A stretch of 64,000 nucleotides of DNA from Persicaria tinctoria (taxonomy: Eukaryota; Streptophyta; Magnoliopsida; Caryophyllales; Polygonaceae), in the NCBI GenBank assembly GCA_037127255.1, contig JBANSL010000006.1:87530107-87594106 (forward strand). Direction: 5' to 3'. Every line of letters begins with the position of its first letter. Position 1 is the stretch's first letter. Shown in pieces: positions 1 through 11,233 of the stretch. Under the pieces are notes generated by a model. That model did no database searches. It had not been told where the DNA came from and saw only the letters and a program-made list of their open reading frames with translations. The translations under genes and the position numbers were made by a program.

Positions 1-424
1 TACCGAAGGCGTGTAGAAGAAGAGAGCGGAGTGGTGATGGCGATTGATGTTGAAGGGGAGGGATGGGTTTACAGATGCCACATGAGTAGGGGTGTAGTAG
101 GGGCTAGGCAGGAGGGTGGGTGGAGATGTGAAATGATCTGAAGGGGTGACGGGTATTAATTACGGGCATCAGTCAAAATTAAATACCGAGAAATAAATTC
201 TGAATACGCGAATTTCGGATTCCGCAATTAGCGCTCGAATGTTAGTTTCCCCGAATCCTGCTTAGTCGATCAATTAGATTTTTGAAATTGAAAAGGATAT
301 CGCCATCTGATAATTATTTTGAATTTGGGTCGGAATCCGTTAAACGAGCTTTTAATTCGATTTAAATTCATTTTTAATTCTCTTTTTCGGAACAATTAGG
401 ATTTTGAAAATCCGAGTCTTTACA
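1..424 (-). repeat. Terminal fragment of an LTR (gypsy-type), cut by window edge
   Basis: This is a diverged relative of the last ~400 bp of the LTR at 21211-24275. Shared blocks include 'tacgcgaatt', 'gatcaattagattttt', 'catctgataattattttgaa', 'aaacgagctttta' and the terminal 'ccgagtctttaca'. Read on the minus strand the LTR begins TGTAAAGACTCGG, so the parent element lies in the same orientation as the complete copy at 21-32 kb. There are many substitutions and some indels, so it is much older than that copy. The rest of the element lies outside the window. Confidence 0.75.
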
Positions 425-560
425 TTTTCCTTTGGTTTCAAAATTTTTACCTTGTGAATAAAACGCGGTCTCAGACAACGTTTTTTTTCCATGCCTACCA
501 AAAAAAGGGTATTTTGCTAAAATGACCCTTTTGGTTGCAAACTTTGCATGCCTAACCCAA

Positions 561-1761
561 TTCGATTTTTTTTTGCTTATAAACGGATATTCGCTTGCAA
601 GTGTAGAAGGTAGCAGGTCATAGTGTGGGAGACAACTGGACAAAAAAGCTGACAGGGAGAGAAAGCTGAGAGAGGAAAGAAAAAAGGAAAAAGAAAAGCA
701 TGTGAGAGAGGGAATAAAAAAGTAGAACTCATGAGAGGTGAATTAATGAGGGGAGAGAGAGTACTGAGAGGAGGAGAGAGAAAAATCAACCAACTTTTTC
801 AGAAAGTGCTGAGAGAAAGAGAGGGAAAAAGCAACTCACTTTTTCAGAAAAAAAACTCACGTTTTGCCACCAGCTTTTATACATGTCACCCGTTTATGTG
901 AACATTTAAGCCTCATCGTTTGTACATGACACTAGTTAATATTTACTTGCCAATCTTGCTACGTTGCTAGTGTAATTAGGATTTCCCATGAATCTTGTGT
1001 GTGTGCCATTGTATAATCTTTGTCAATCTTGCTACTTTGCTAGTGTAATGGGCAAATACGCTACATAAATTTCTCTCTAAAAAATGTTAAGTGCAGTGTG
1101 AATAGCTATTAATCTCCCCTTGTGTGTTCTTCACGACCCATGTCCGTGTTGGTCGAATGACCGGTGTCTTTTGGTGTCCAGTATGATGCACCTGGAGACG
1201 CTTATGCCACGGCTTTTGTAATTCAATATCTAGTTAACGAATTTTGTACTTATGGGAAATTCGAACATGTCATTCAACGACGATGTACATGACATATAAC
1301 GCTTTTAACCATTCAAGTAATACCTTTGACATGATAGTTAATAGTTTTGACATGGCAGTGCTCTATGTGCATCTTGGTCGACTGACCGGTGCGTTTTTGT
1401 ATCACTTATGATGCACTTGGAAATGTGATTTGCACATTTTATTTTTTTTGGTCAAGTGGTTCACACATTTTGTAATTATGAGAAATTCGAACTTGGTCAA
1501 GTGGTTCACACATTGGAAATGTGATTCACACATTTTATTTATAGACGATGTACATGACATGAACTTCTGTTAACATGTCATTCAAATACGATCTACATGA
1601 CACGAGAAAAGCACATACTTAAAGCGCTTGGCAGAGGAGCGCTCGGTGGCGGGTTTTCGATTCATTGAAGTTGGTGGCGGAGGAAGGTGTTTGCTACACC
1701 CAGTCTCGATGAAGACGAAGAACATGCTGAATTTGGCAGAAACTATATTAGTTGAAGACAT
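561..1761. other. Left interior of Pack-MULE 1, non-coding
   Basis: A purine-rich GAGAGA stretch (640-850) is followed by AT-rich sequence rich in 'acatgac' and 'catgtcat' words. Short open frames at 1582-1816 on both strands have no recognisable family. I see no conserved coding sequence here. Confidence 0.5.
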
Positions 1762-1764
1762 TAG

Positions 1765-1831
1765 GCATGTCAATTGTCTACCAAGCGTCACAATGCTAAA
1801 GTTTATCCAAACATGATTTTCAATACATTAG
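1765..1831. repeat. 67-bp direct duplication flanking the CACTA insertion
   Basis: The word 'taggcatgtcaattgtctac' occurs at 1762-1781 and again at 7451-7470, and 'acattag' precedes both positions (1758-1764 and 1825-1831). The simplest reading is a pre-existing 67-bp tandem duplication into whose second unit the CACTA element inserted at TAG. Confidence 0.6.
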
Positions 1832-2099
1832 CACTACTAGAATACTGCAATTAGACATCAGGTGTTTTAAGTTTGTCAAAAATACAACCAATGTTAAATT
1901 AAACTATCACATCTAATAATAAATTTGTGATGTTAAAATAACTTATGACAATCGTTAAATTTTTTGACAGATGTTAAATAGTTAATCTAAAAAACATTGA
2001 AACACCCGCCCAATGAAATTTTATAAGAGTTTGAATGCCCGCCCATCCTTAGAATTTTTTTTAAACCCCCGCCCATACTTGTGAAAATAGGGTTATGTC

Positions 2100-3394
2100 C
2101 GAACTTTTGTGAACAGATTGACCAAAGCTCTCCTTTCTCCCAAGTCTCTCTCTCTCTCTCACCCCGCCTGGATGTCACCACCACCACTACCGCCCTCGCC
2201 GCCACCACCACCAGTACCGCCACCTCTCTTCTTTCTCTCGACATTCATCTTCGGCTTCTACTCTCTTCGCAGATTTGAGATCCGCTCTTTCTCTCGTTGT
2301 TCTCCCAAAACCCAAACCTCACCACTCTCTCCGCAGATCTGAGATCTCTCTCTGAGGTGTTTTTTCTGTTTCTCTGCGTTTCTATTTTGATCGTGTTCGG
2401 CTAATTTTGGGGCTGTTGTCTTGTTCCGATGCTCTGACTGGTCGGCGTGGAGGCGAAAACCCCAAGGTTTTACCTTGAGTGAATCGATTTTCAGTTTTTA
2501 GGAGGGTTTTGGTGGAATTCGAAGGGTCCAAGTGGTCGAAATCGTGAACTGATCTCGTGGAGCGTGGATTTGAAGGAGGGAAGAGATTGTGGATATGTCG
2601 TCGTTTAGTAGAGACCTCGTGTTCCTGATACTTCAGTTTTTAGATGAGGAGAAGTTCAAAGAGGTTGTTCAATAATTATTAAATGTTTATCTTATGTTAT
2701 AATTTTCGCTGTCGCAAATGTTTTTGGTTGGTACTTGTCAAGTTGTCAATATACTACTATCACCCAGTTTAAAATGGGTTGGTTAATAACCTTTAAAGAA
2801 TATAGATTTTTTGCTTACAAAAATTGGTGCACTGATTTAGTATTACTGCTTTTGCATAAATGTTACTAGTCCCTATAGATGACCCTACAAAGATAATGAA
2901 AATCTTTGATGTTGTTGCTTATTGAATACAATATCATTTTAGTTTCTGTACAGTAATAAACTATTCTCTTTCTTTATTTAAATAATATTTTCTTTTAAGG
3001 GAAAATGAGTAGCTATGAAAATATAGGGATAGCAAATCTGATAGGGGATGTAATGCTCGTGGATCTTAAAAAGTAGATTGAAGCAAATCCTCTATTCAGG
3101 GATAAAATTCAGTTTCCATGCTTCAAAAATTCATGGTTGAGGACCTTATTTAATCAGAGGTGGGAAATTCTGACAATTTTAGAGTGTAATTAAGTATTTC
3201 AATTCTAAAGCAAGTCTTTTCTACTGAAAAAGGTGGGCTTATTTATTTGTTTCTGTATTCTTGTTCACATCTTGAATTGGCAGCACCAACTTTGCAAGAA
3301 TCCAAGGAATAATCCTAGGAATAATCCTAATATTAGGACCCTTTTTGTAGATCACAGTTGTGCTCAACCTAATGACACTTCAGTTCTACCAGGG
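2100..3394 (+). pseudogene. TPL/TPR: Captured TOPLESS/TOPLESS-related 5' gene fragment
   Basis: TOPLESS proteins are Groucho/Tup1-type nuclear corepressors with an N-terminal LisH-CTLH region. A CT-rich leader (2105-2360) resembles a plant 5' UTR. The frame from ATG 2595 encodes MSSFSRDLVFLILQ followed by FLDEEKFKE, which matches the TPL N-terminus; it stops at 2673 after deletion of the rest of LisH-CTLH. A second block at about 3020-3160 encodes VMLVDLKK, a stop (TAG 3074-3076), then IEANPLFRDKIQFP. A third at about 3273-3394 encodes LNWQHQLCKNPR and TLFVDHSCAQPN and ends at an apparent splice donor (GTAAGT at 3395). Exon order and intron remnants are preserved, so capture was from genomic DNA. 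The WD40 half is absent. The nonsense codon and the deletion make it non-functional as a corepressor. Confidence 0.88.
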
Positions 3395-4359
3395 GTAAGT
3401 GACTTTCCACTTTGCTTTCTTCATATTAATATTCTTTGTGTGTATTTGTGCTTATCCCTTTTAGATGGATGAATGAATGGCAGAGGGATTTGATTAATAA
3501 TAAGCTGATATATGTCTCACATGCTGATGTTTCTGCCTTTTGAATAAGAAACTTCCCGGTTGGCTAACCTACTTTATCCACCTATATTATATTTTCAATT
3601 CTAAAACTATTTTAGCCAGCCAAAGTTTTCAAAAAATGGTTTTCTTTGCGTAATAGGTTAAGATCACCTTTTTTTTTTTTGTAAACTTCAAGTTGACTAT
3701 TAAAATTAAGTTAGGCTTTGGCTTTGTCATCACTGCTATCACTAGAGATATATTTCAGTTAGGTTTGTGATTGAAATTGATTTGGACTCTTCAATTGCAC
3801 CTACTGTTAATATGTCCTCGTAAATTCCATTTCAAGTGCTTATATAGAGTGGTGTGGGTTTGATGGGTTTTTTATTTTATTATAGGAGTACTTGAGACTA
3901 AATTTTCTTTAAGGTTGCAGTTTTAGAATGTTTTTACATGCAAGGGCATGCATTCCTTATCTGCAATAATAGGGTTTAATTTTAGCCGTCAATAAGGAAG
4001 CATAGTCTTAAATAAAGGACAAAACATGCAGTTATAAAAGTGTGCAAGTGGCCTTGCAGAAAATTTCTAGGTGATACTATGATCTATGTTTTCAGAATAA
4101 AAATGCTTCAATAAAGTTTAATTTTATGGTTGTGTGACAATGGAGACAATAGGCAGTTTCTGTCTCTCTTTTTTTAAGAAAGAAAGCTTTTCTGATTTAA
4201 TAGTTAGGCATTTAAATTTTAAGCTCGGCGCCTTATAACTAGTTTATGCAGGTCTGTTCAAGGGTGATCTAATTACTGTTCTTATAATCCAATAACCATC
4301 TCCCATACTACTCTGGAAACTATTGATTAATTTTAATCTACGGTAGAGGCTTTAATTTC

Positions 4360-6528
4360 AACCAGCACACGGATCTCCCTCCTCGCGCCTCCTCCATCTT
4401 GTTGTCCATCCTTCAAATCTTCCATGCGCCTCTCTCTCGCACTCGACCTCCCTCCATTACCGTTCTACCAGCTCTCTCTCTCTCACCTCCGCTAGTACAA
4501 CCGCTAACGATGGAGCTAGATCCGGAGAACGGATGACTTGTAAGCCCATGCTCACCACAACGCCTTCTCTCTACGCTCTCTCAGGCAGACACCACTCTTC
4601 ACTCTCTCTCCAACATGTGTGCTCTCCTTCATCTTTTCTCTTTTCTTCTCTTTCTTTGCTTCGCTTGCTGGAATGTATGGCTAATCCTGATTTGAAAATC
4701 TAGGATTTTTTTTCGTGCAACTTTTTTTTGTAGATCTAGGGTTTGTTGATGTTTGCTGTGATTTTGTGATGGGATCTTGCATCTGATATTGTGCATTTTT
4801 ATTGTTATTTATTGCGTGATGTTTGCTGAAATTTCAGTATCTCTTCTCCGACGAGTTGTTTCATCAGTTTAGAAAGCAAAACGAATTTTTTTGTCTGCTG
4901 GATACAATTTATGTCCAATTTTGGCAAATTTGTGAGGATGGATGGGGAAAACTCAAAAAGTTGATGATTAATTAGTAGCTTGTGGAGGTGTCATTACATT
5001 ACCCATCTAACAAGGGAGATCACTGATTTTGATGCATAATTTCGCCCTGAACTGGATTGAATCAAGATTTATAGGCTTTATATGATATATTTTTTATCTG
5101 AACTCGTTGAACCAAATGTATTTTATTTTGAGATGAGTTTATATTACTTTATCAATAAAAAAAGGCCTATGACCAAGTAATTTTATGTTATTTTTTACCT
5201 TAATTCCATACCTCATTCATTCATCTCCTCTAGCCTCTAGGTAGCAAGATATATGGTAAATACATCTTGTTTTGCTTATACATTTACTAAACCTCATCAC
5301 AAGAATGAACAATTTATATACTTAAACACTTCATTATGTTTCATTTGATGCCTATTATAACTCCTGCATATCCTTTCATGAACTCTAGAGAAGCGAATTT
5401 AATTGCAAAAAAATTGAAAACCCCTCAAAGAGAAAACCAAATGCTTAGAACTACTAAACTTCATCAAAGCTATGTTTTTTATAGTGGTAATATGAAATCT
5501 GTAATTTTGTAAAATTGAAACAATTAAGTGGATTATGAACTGAGTTTCTTTGATTGAATCTCCTGAAATTCAGCTGCTAAATTGTGGATTGTTGGCTGAA
5601 TTTTTTTTTTTTAATTTTAGGCAAAAGTTGGACTGAATTTCAAGCTTGTGAAGTACGTTTTGAACTAATGTCCTTTATCGACAAGGTAAGTGTTTACATT
5701 AGTCCTTATGGCTTTGTTTTTTTCCTTGATCATTTTCTTAATCTAAATTTTTATCTGTTGGAAATTCTGAAAGTCTTAGATGAATCAGTATATATGCGGA
5801 TTTCTGAATGAAAAGATTATTTTTAGACCACATATATATGCTGAATTTTTATGCGAATCACTATATATGCTAAATTTTTAGATAATTCAATATATCTTGA
5901 TAGGAATTCTGGAAGTATAAGATGTAGGGGTTTTTTAGGCACATTATATATGCTGAATTTTTAAGTGGTAGGAATGGAAGTCTGAATGAAAATATTGTTT
6001 TTTCCTTGATTTGATTTTTAAGGGATAGGAAGAAAAACTATATAAAATATTATTTTGAGACGGTATAAAGGAGGTGGTATGAATATGTGAAATTAGGCTT
6101 CTTATATCATTTTTAAAGGATAAGAAATGGAGTGATAAAAAAATTACGAATTGGTTTCATACATATTTATTATCTTCGATTTCTTAGATACGAGGAGGTA
6201 ATTCATTTCATTTTCATGTTGTGATTCTTAAATTGTCTTGGAGTGAATACTCTCTTCAGTTTCATATTTTTACCTTACTGTTTTGTTGTGCTGCTCAACT
6301 TAGTGACATGCTCCGTCTTGGTGTGATTCTTAAAATTTGTTTAAATTTATTACATTTTCCCATTGCAACTTTTTTTGGACAATGGGTTCTAAGAAGAAGA
6401 GCAAGGCGGTAAGGTCTCTAGTGGAAAAAAGGAAGACTAGAAAGGAGCCATCAAATGGATCGGATGAGGACTCACAAGGTCCTGCTGAGCTGAACAACAT
6501 CAAGGATGGAAGTGAGCCAATTTTGTAG
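4360..6528 (+). pseudogene. Second captured gene fragment in the CACTA element, unidentified
   Basis: A CT-rich leader-like segment (4360-4640) is followed by intron-like T-rich sequence. A short exon-like block at 5621-5685 is bounded by a good acceptor (ttttag) and donor (gtaagt) and encodes WTEFQACEVRFELMSFIDK. A terminal block at 6382-6528 opens with ATG and reads MGSKKKSKAVRSLVEKRK, then a serine/glutamate-rich stretch ending SEPIL and a TAG stop, 48 residues in all. The lysine-rich start would suit a nuclear or nucleolar protein, but I do not recognise the family. Whether these pieces come from one gene is inference from their order, strand and spacing. Confidence 0.45.
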
Positions 6529-7470
6529 CTATGAATAGTGGTGTCGTATTTTATAAATGTTATAATATGATGCTAGTATTTATGTACATGTTTTCATTAA
6601 ATGACCTATCATTTCAAATAACAAATAAAATGCGATGTTCTATCGATAAAAGTGTGTTGTATATCCAAATAAAAGACATCAGATTATATATGAAAATAGT
6701 AGTGCGTTCATACCTTTAATATCATATCAATCTATGGAAACAGATGCTGGTATAGTTATACACATCGGTTCATTAATTTAAATCAATGTGCAACACTAGT
6801 TTGAACATTAAAATGATACATGAACTGACATATAATTGTCAAAGTAACATCGTTATCTGCTAAATAAATTGATGTGTCATTGCAACAGCAAAATCATTTT
6901 ATTTTGAAAAAACGGATATAAATTTGGGAAACGATATCTTCTGTGTATGCAACCACAATAGTGCATTATTTTAGAGCAATATAATATCACGTATAATGAA
7001 CATGAAATCAATATACAGAGAATGAATACTCTGAATGTGATGTTAATAATATTGAAATACATCAGTTATGCATATATTTCATGTGGTTGGTTAAATTAAA
7101 ATAATATAATATCATAAATTATATATCGGATATGATTATAAATGTGACAACTAAAACAAAAGTTGTTGTCTATTATGTTTTAAGACATTACTTATTTTAT
7201 AAATAAAGATGTAAATGTCACATTTTTGCTTTAGGAGGACATCTTCACGTGTTTTTAAATGACAAATCATGGATATTCATCAACAAGTGAATATGTCATA
7301 ACTAAAATTTAGGGATTTTAATTAAGAAAAGACATCTGCTTAAAACCGATGTGGAAAGTTTGATCTTTTACTACACGCACAAAGAGATCGGAATTTTTTT
7401 TGAAAGACATATGTTGACAACAGATTTCTAATTGAAGTTTTCTAGTAGTGTAGGCATGTCAATTGTCTAC

Positions 7471-8606
7471 CCACAAAAAAAAAGTATAGCAGAAAGAATT
7501 CTGAATCATAAAAAAGGAATAGAATATGTCTGAAATTCATTTGTAAGTAAAAAAATCCAGGTGTCAAGCAAAATACATTATATGTCATGTAAATCCAGTA
7601 TGGGTGACATGTAAATTCAGTATGCATGACGGGTAATTATATGCTGATCGGTAAGTAAACGTGTGACCTTTTCAGGTGTCATGTAAAACAATTGAGATGT
7701 CATGTAAAACAATGGACGTTTCATGTAAATAATAAGCCTTTGGTGCTGCTATCATAGAAAAGAGAGGAAAAAGTGCTCGGTTTTGATAGAAAATTGTGTA
7801 AATTCGTCCATAGAGCACCAAATCAGGTTTTGTAAATTCATATAGCTTTCTAAAGAGGTAATCACTCTTTTCCTTCATTTTTTGAAGCGGCAAGCTTAAA
7901 TTGCTCATCGTATGGATGAACATGAGTTCTTGCGTTGTCTTGTTGGATGAAAATCGTAGCCCTTAAATCCTCCCTTTGCCATATAGATTGAATCGCGGGG
8001 ATAACCTTTTCAATTAGAAAGGTCCGAATCAGCATATATTACCCGTCACCAATATTGAATTTACATGTCACCCATAACGGACTTACATGACACATAATGT
8101 ATTTTACTTGACACGTGAATTTTTTTACTTGACACGTCAATTGTTTTACTTAACACGTGAATTGTTTACTTGACATGTAAATTGATTTACATGACATGTG
8201 AATTTTTTTACATGACATGTGTGAAGCTTCGTATTTTATTGAATTTTAGAATTGTGAAGCTTGGTATTTTATTGAATTTAGAATTTGGCTTAAGTTTTAG
8301 TAAAAGTAAATGATGCACTGCTTAGAATTAGCCATTTCGTATTCGGTGATGAATTCAGATTAAAGGATGATGTATGGGTTCTTAGCTTTAACTTTACCAA
8401 CATATTTAGTGCATCTTTTCTATTGAACTTGCGTAACCGACTGTAATTATGGGAAATTCGAACTTGTCTTTCAAAGACGGTGTACATGACATGAACTACT
8501 ATTAACATGTCATTTAAATACGATGTACATGACACAAGAAAATCACATACATTAACTCTATATTATGCAGTCAGAGCTGAATTTTGCGGTGCACAGGAAC
8601 TTGCAC
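7471..8606. repeat. MULE interior rich in ACATGACA/TTTACTTGACA words
   Basis: Between about 7560 and 8540 short words built on 'tgacatgtaaat' and 'ttacatgacatg' recur dozens of times. They are densest at 8035-8222, where units of roughly 20-25 bp ('ttttacttgacacgtgaatt' and variants) run almost head to tail. 'gacatgtaaattgatttacatg' at 8172-8193 is palindromic. A diverged relative of the 8040-8220 block lies at 33755-33840 in MULE 2. No coding sequence is apparent. Confidence 0.6.
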
Positions 8607-8610
8607 TTAC

Positions 8611-8900
8611 ATTAAATCTATAGCTATTGCAGGTACAAACCACTTCTTTAACTTTTCAAATTTGGCTTTTCTTTGAACAACAACAACTTGTAGAGCAAAG
8701 CAAAGAGTAAGGAGCGAAGCAGCAACAAAGAAGCCAATTTTGTATACCAACAATTTCCGAGAACGGATTGACAAATTCTTCCACAACATATCCCTAGGTT
8801 CTGGAGCCTCCTCAGTGATCCACACAAACGCATGTAGGTGATGCCGAGCTTGAGCAGCAAGTGCAGCGCCTACCCGAGACTTAAAGGTAACAAATGCCAC
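8611..8900 (-). pseudogene. OSCA/CSC1-like: Captured exon of an OSCA/CSC1-like (DUF221) channel gene
   Basis: OSCA/CSC1 proteins are plasma-membrane, hyperosmolality- or mechanically gated calcium-permeable channels. The minus-strand frame encodes AFVTFKSRVGAALAAQ, then WITEEAPEPRDMLWKNL, a hydrophobic helix around KIGFFVAASLLTLCFA, and KFEKLKKWFVPAIAI. This corresponds to the cytosolic-loop-to-transmembrane segment of the family (the usual APEPRDV-W-NL and FEKLKKWFPPA motifs). It ends at an intact splice donor (GTAAGT, plus strand 8605-8610), so the exon boundary survived capture. About 95 of the family's roughly 750 residues remain. It abuts the 3' end of another captured gene (8934) without spacer exons, suggesting a chimeric capture inside Pack-MULE 1. 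Confidence 0.85.
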
Positions 8901-8933
8901 ATGCAGTCACCCGTTGATTGATTTTTAGTTACC

Positions 8934-9687
8934 TTAATTCCCAATCAACTTCTTACTTCCCTTGGGTTTTTCGATTGCCTTATTCATGCCTGCCATTTTT
9001 GCATTGTACTTGGCCTGAAGAGGATCATTGTATGTCGACCTGCATTTCATAATTGTGGATAAATTAATAACTGAAAATGACTAGATGATGATGCATATCA
9101 TACATTGTTACGGCAGTTGAACTGCAGAAGTGTTAACTGAGTCAACTTTCGTTTAGTTCCTCTGTTAAGACAAGCATCTATAACCATGATTCAATCATTC
9201 AACCAACAGTAAAGAGCAACAAGCTTCTCATAGCTAAAGACATCTTATTCTCATGAAAAATTCCAATGCAGAATATGAAATTGATTGCACAACCAATAAC
9301 TTGAATCGGCTAACCATCACAAAAGACCCCCTACCTTAACATCAAACCCTAAACATTAACAAATTGAACCATAATCAGCTCAAGTTCATCATTAATCCCT
9401 AATAGCTATCAATTCATCATCAATTCCACCAGCAAACAAAAACCAGTAATTCTGAAAAGGGCTGAAAAAACCTACCATATGAAAATCAACCATCAGTGAT
9501 CTGAAGATGAGGGTCGGTTCTTGTTGCTGGGATCGTCTTTGCGGGAGCTTAAAGAAGGGAGGGGATTGGAGCCCTTGACGACCCAACCCAAAGCGAAGAA
9601 GGCGGCGCCGACGACAATGGCGGTACCCCAAGCGTGAGAGTCCCATTTGTGGCGGTTGGGGAGGAATCGGCGACGTTTGCCGATCAA
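8934..9687 (-). pseudogene. Captured small two-exon gene, family not recognised
   Basis: Exon 1 (9687-9493) opens with ATG and encodes MIGKRRRFLPNRHKWDSH, then a hydrophobic segment WGTAIVVGAAFFALGWVVKG (one possible membrane helix), then a serine-rich tail and a stop, 64 residues. A second exon-like block (9039-8934) follows an acceptor (aatgcag) and encodes STYNDPLQAKYNAKMAGMNK, then IEKPKGSKKLIGN and a stop. The exon 1 stop precedes any good donor in the same frame, so either the join is broken or the two pieces come from separate transcripts. A CT-rich leader lies immediately upstream on the minus strand (9780-9840). It could be a small membrane protein; no function is assigned. Confidence 0.5.
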
Positions 9688-9779
9688 TCGAACGAGGCCT
9701 TCTCTAGCGCCTCCGCCACCGCCGCTCCCCTTGACTCCCCCGATCCAGCGCCTGTCACACGCCTCCGTTCTCCGCCTCC

Positions 9780-9840
9780 GTCTCTCTCTCTCTCTCTCTG
9801 ATTCCGCCTACGATCTCTCTCTCTCTCTCTCTCTCTCTGA
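9780..9840. repeat. (CT)n microsatellite in a gene leader
   Basis: Two CT runs are separated by 'gattccgcctacga'. They lie where the 5' UTR of the minus-strand small gene would be, a common place for GA/CT repeats in plant genes. Confidence 0.8.
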
Positions 9841-10015
9841 TTTTTCTACATCGATGGGCAGAAGAGATGCAAAGAAAGAGATCGGCTACTCAAGGTAAAA
9901 AATTACAGGATGGGTGCATTTTTTTAAGGGGGAGGGTTAACCCTTACAAATTGAAATAGATAGTGGGTTATGGGCGCAATGTTTTTCGGGCCAAGGGTCA
10001 TTTACTACCAATCCC

Positions 10016-11233
10016 TCAAAAACAAATATTTTTGTAAATATTTTGATGGTTTCAATATTTTGTTAAATAATTATTGTTTGTAAATATTTTGAAAAAAAAT
10101 CCATAAATTAACGTTCAAAACTACATTTTCACTTTTTAAAATTAAAATCATCTTGTTTGTTCTTTTCTTTCCTTTTTTATTTTTAGTGAAAACTAATAAA
10201 AATATATAAATTTAACAAAAAATAATTTAGATCAAGATTATACTATTTCTAATTTCAAATAATAAGATTAAAAAATAATTTAAAATCTATACCATTTGGC
10301 CTTTTTATCAGTTTTCCCAACAAAAAAAAAAAGCACAAAAAAGAGGGTTTTAATTTTAAAAGGTGCAAATGAAGTAGCTTTCAAATACTAAAAAATTTCT
10401 AGGGATAATATATCTACATTTTTATTAAATAAATTAAACCAGACTATTAAAGGATGTTTTTTTACTGAAAATTATAAGTTATAAGTATTAAAAAAATAAA
10501 TTAATAATGAACTTATTTAATTGAAATTTTATTATTATTTTATTTACAAGTTTACGAAATATGATTTAATGGAAGTTTTGTTATTTTTCTTAACCAGTCT
10601 TTCAAACATTCACCTAAAACTTTCAATTTAGTCTAAATTATTTTAAAAATAAAATCTCTTATTTTATTTTTCAATTTTAAAAATAACTTGGACTAATAGT
10701 ATAAAAAATTCAATAGATTAGGGACTTCAATCGAATAAATGGAAGATTATAAACCAATATGAAATAGGTATAAAAGGTTAGGGATTTGAATGGAATGAAT
10801 GAAAGGTTATGAACCAAGAATTAAAAAAAGAAATATAAACTATGTGTGTGTTGCCTCTAGAGTTTTCTTGAAGCAAACTGACATAAATTATGACTATAAG
10901 GAGTTTGGAATGGCAAAAAATGTGAATGTATCTACAAGGACAACTATTATAATATAAATGGAGTACAAAGTGTATGTAAGTATGAATGTAAGCCCAAGGG
11001 ACCCAGGGCCGGATATGAGACTAGGCCCAACATGCCCTCGTCTCGGGTTTAATCAGCCCAAGGGACCCTCTATATAATAAGTATATATACATATATTTTA
11101 TGAAAAAATGTTGCTCGGCGCTGTGGAAAGGAAAAAAAAAAAGGAAAATGTAAGGTAGGAAATGCATTACTCGTGAAAAAAATCCATAAAAAAAACCCTT
11201 CCGAGGCCAGAAGCACGCTCGAGTCCACGCGCC
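10016..11233. other. AT-rich intergenic DNA, no gene seen
   Basis: Sequence outside Pack-MULE 1. It is very AT-rich and has no open frame above background. At 11006 'cagggccggatatgag' resembles the terminal inverted repeat of many plant hAT elements, but no partner end or 8-bp duplication was found. The rest is unassigned. Confidence 0.5.

Larger units (their letters stand above)
1832..7450. mobile_element. CACTA (En/Spm-like) non-autonomous element with captured genes
   Basis: The left end starts CACTACTAGAATACTG and the right end finishes TCTAGTAGTG, giving inverted CACTA termini. The target duplication is TAG (1829-1831 and 7451-7453), the 3 bp expected of the superfamily. Sub-terminal regions at both ends hold many short repeats of the 'gatgttaaa/ttgacagatg/gacat' type. 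No transposase (TNPD/TNPA) open frame is visible in 5.6 kb. The interior carries two host-derived plus-strand segments, a TOPLESS-related piece at 2100-3394 and an unidentified spliced gene at 4360-6528. It is nested inside Pack-MULE 1 and is therefore younger than it. Confidence 0.9.
507..10015. mobile_element. Pack-MULE 1 (Mutator-like element with captured host exons)
   Basis: The ends are diverged terminal inverted repeats. The left begins GGGTATTTTGCTAAAATGAC and the reverse complement of the right begins GGGATTGGTAGTAAATGACC; both continue to a shared 'TAACCC' about 50 bp in. The 9-bp flanks are ccaaaaaaa (498-506) and tcaaaaaca (10016-10024), 7 of 9 matching, which fits a decayed Mutator 9-bp target duplication. 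No transposase is present, so the element is non-autonomous. It carries host gene fragments on the minus strand at 8.6-9.9 kb and is interrupted by the CACTA element at 1832-7450. Without that insertion it is about 3.9 kb. The flank match is imperfect, so the boundaries are good but not certain. Confidence 0.72.
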
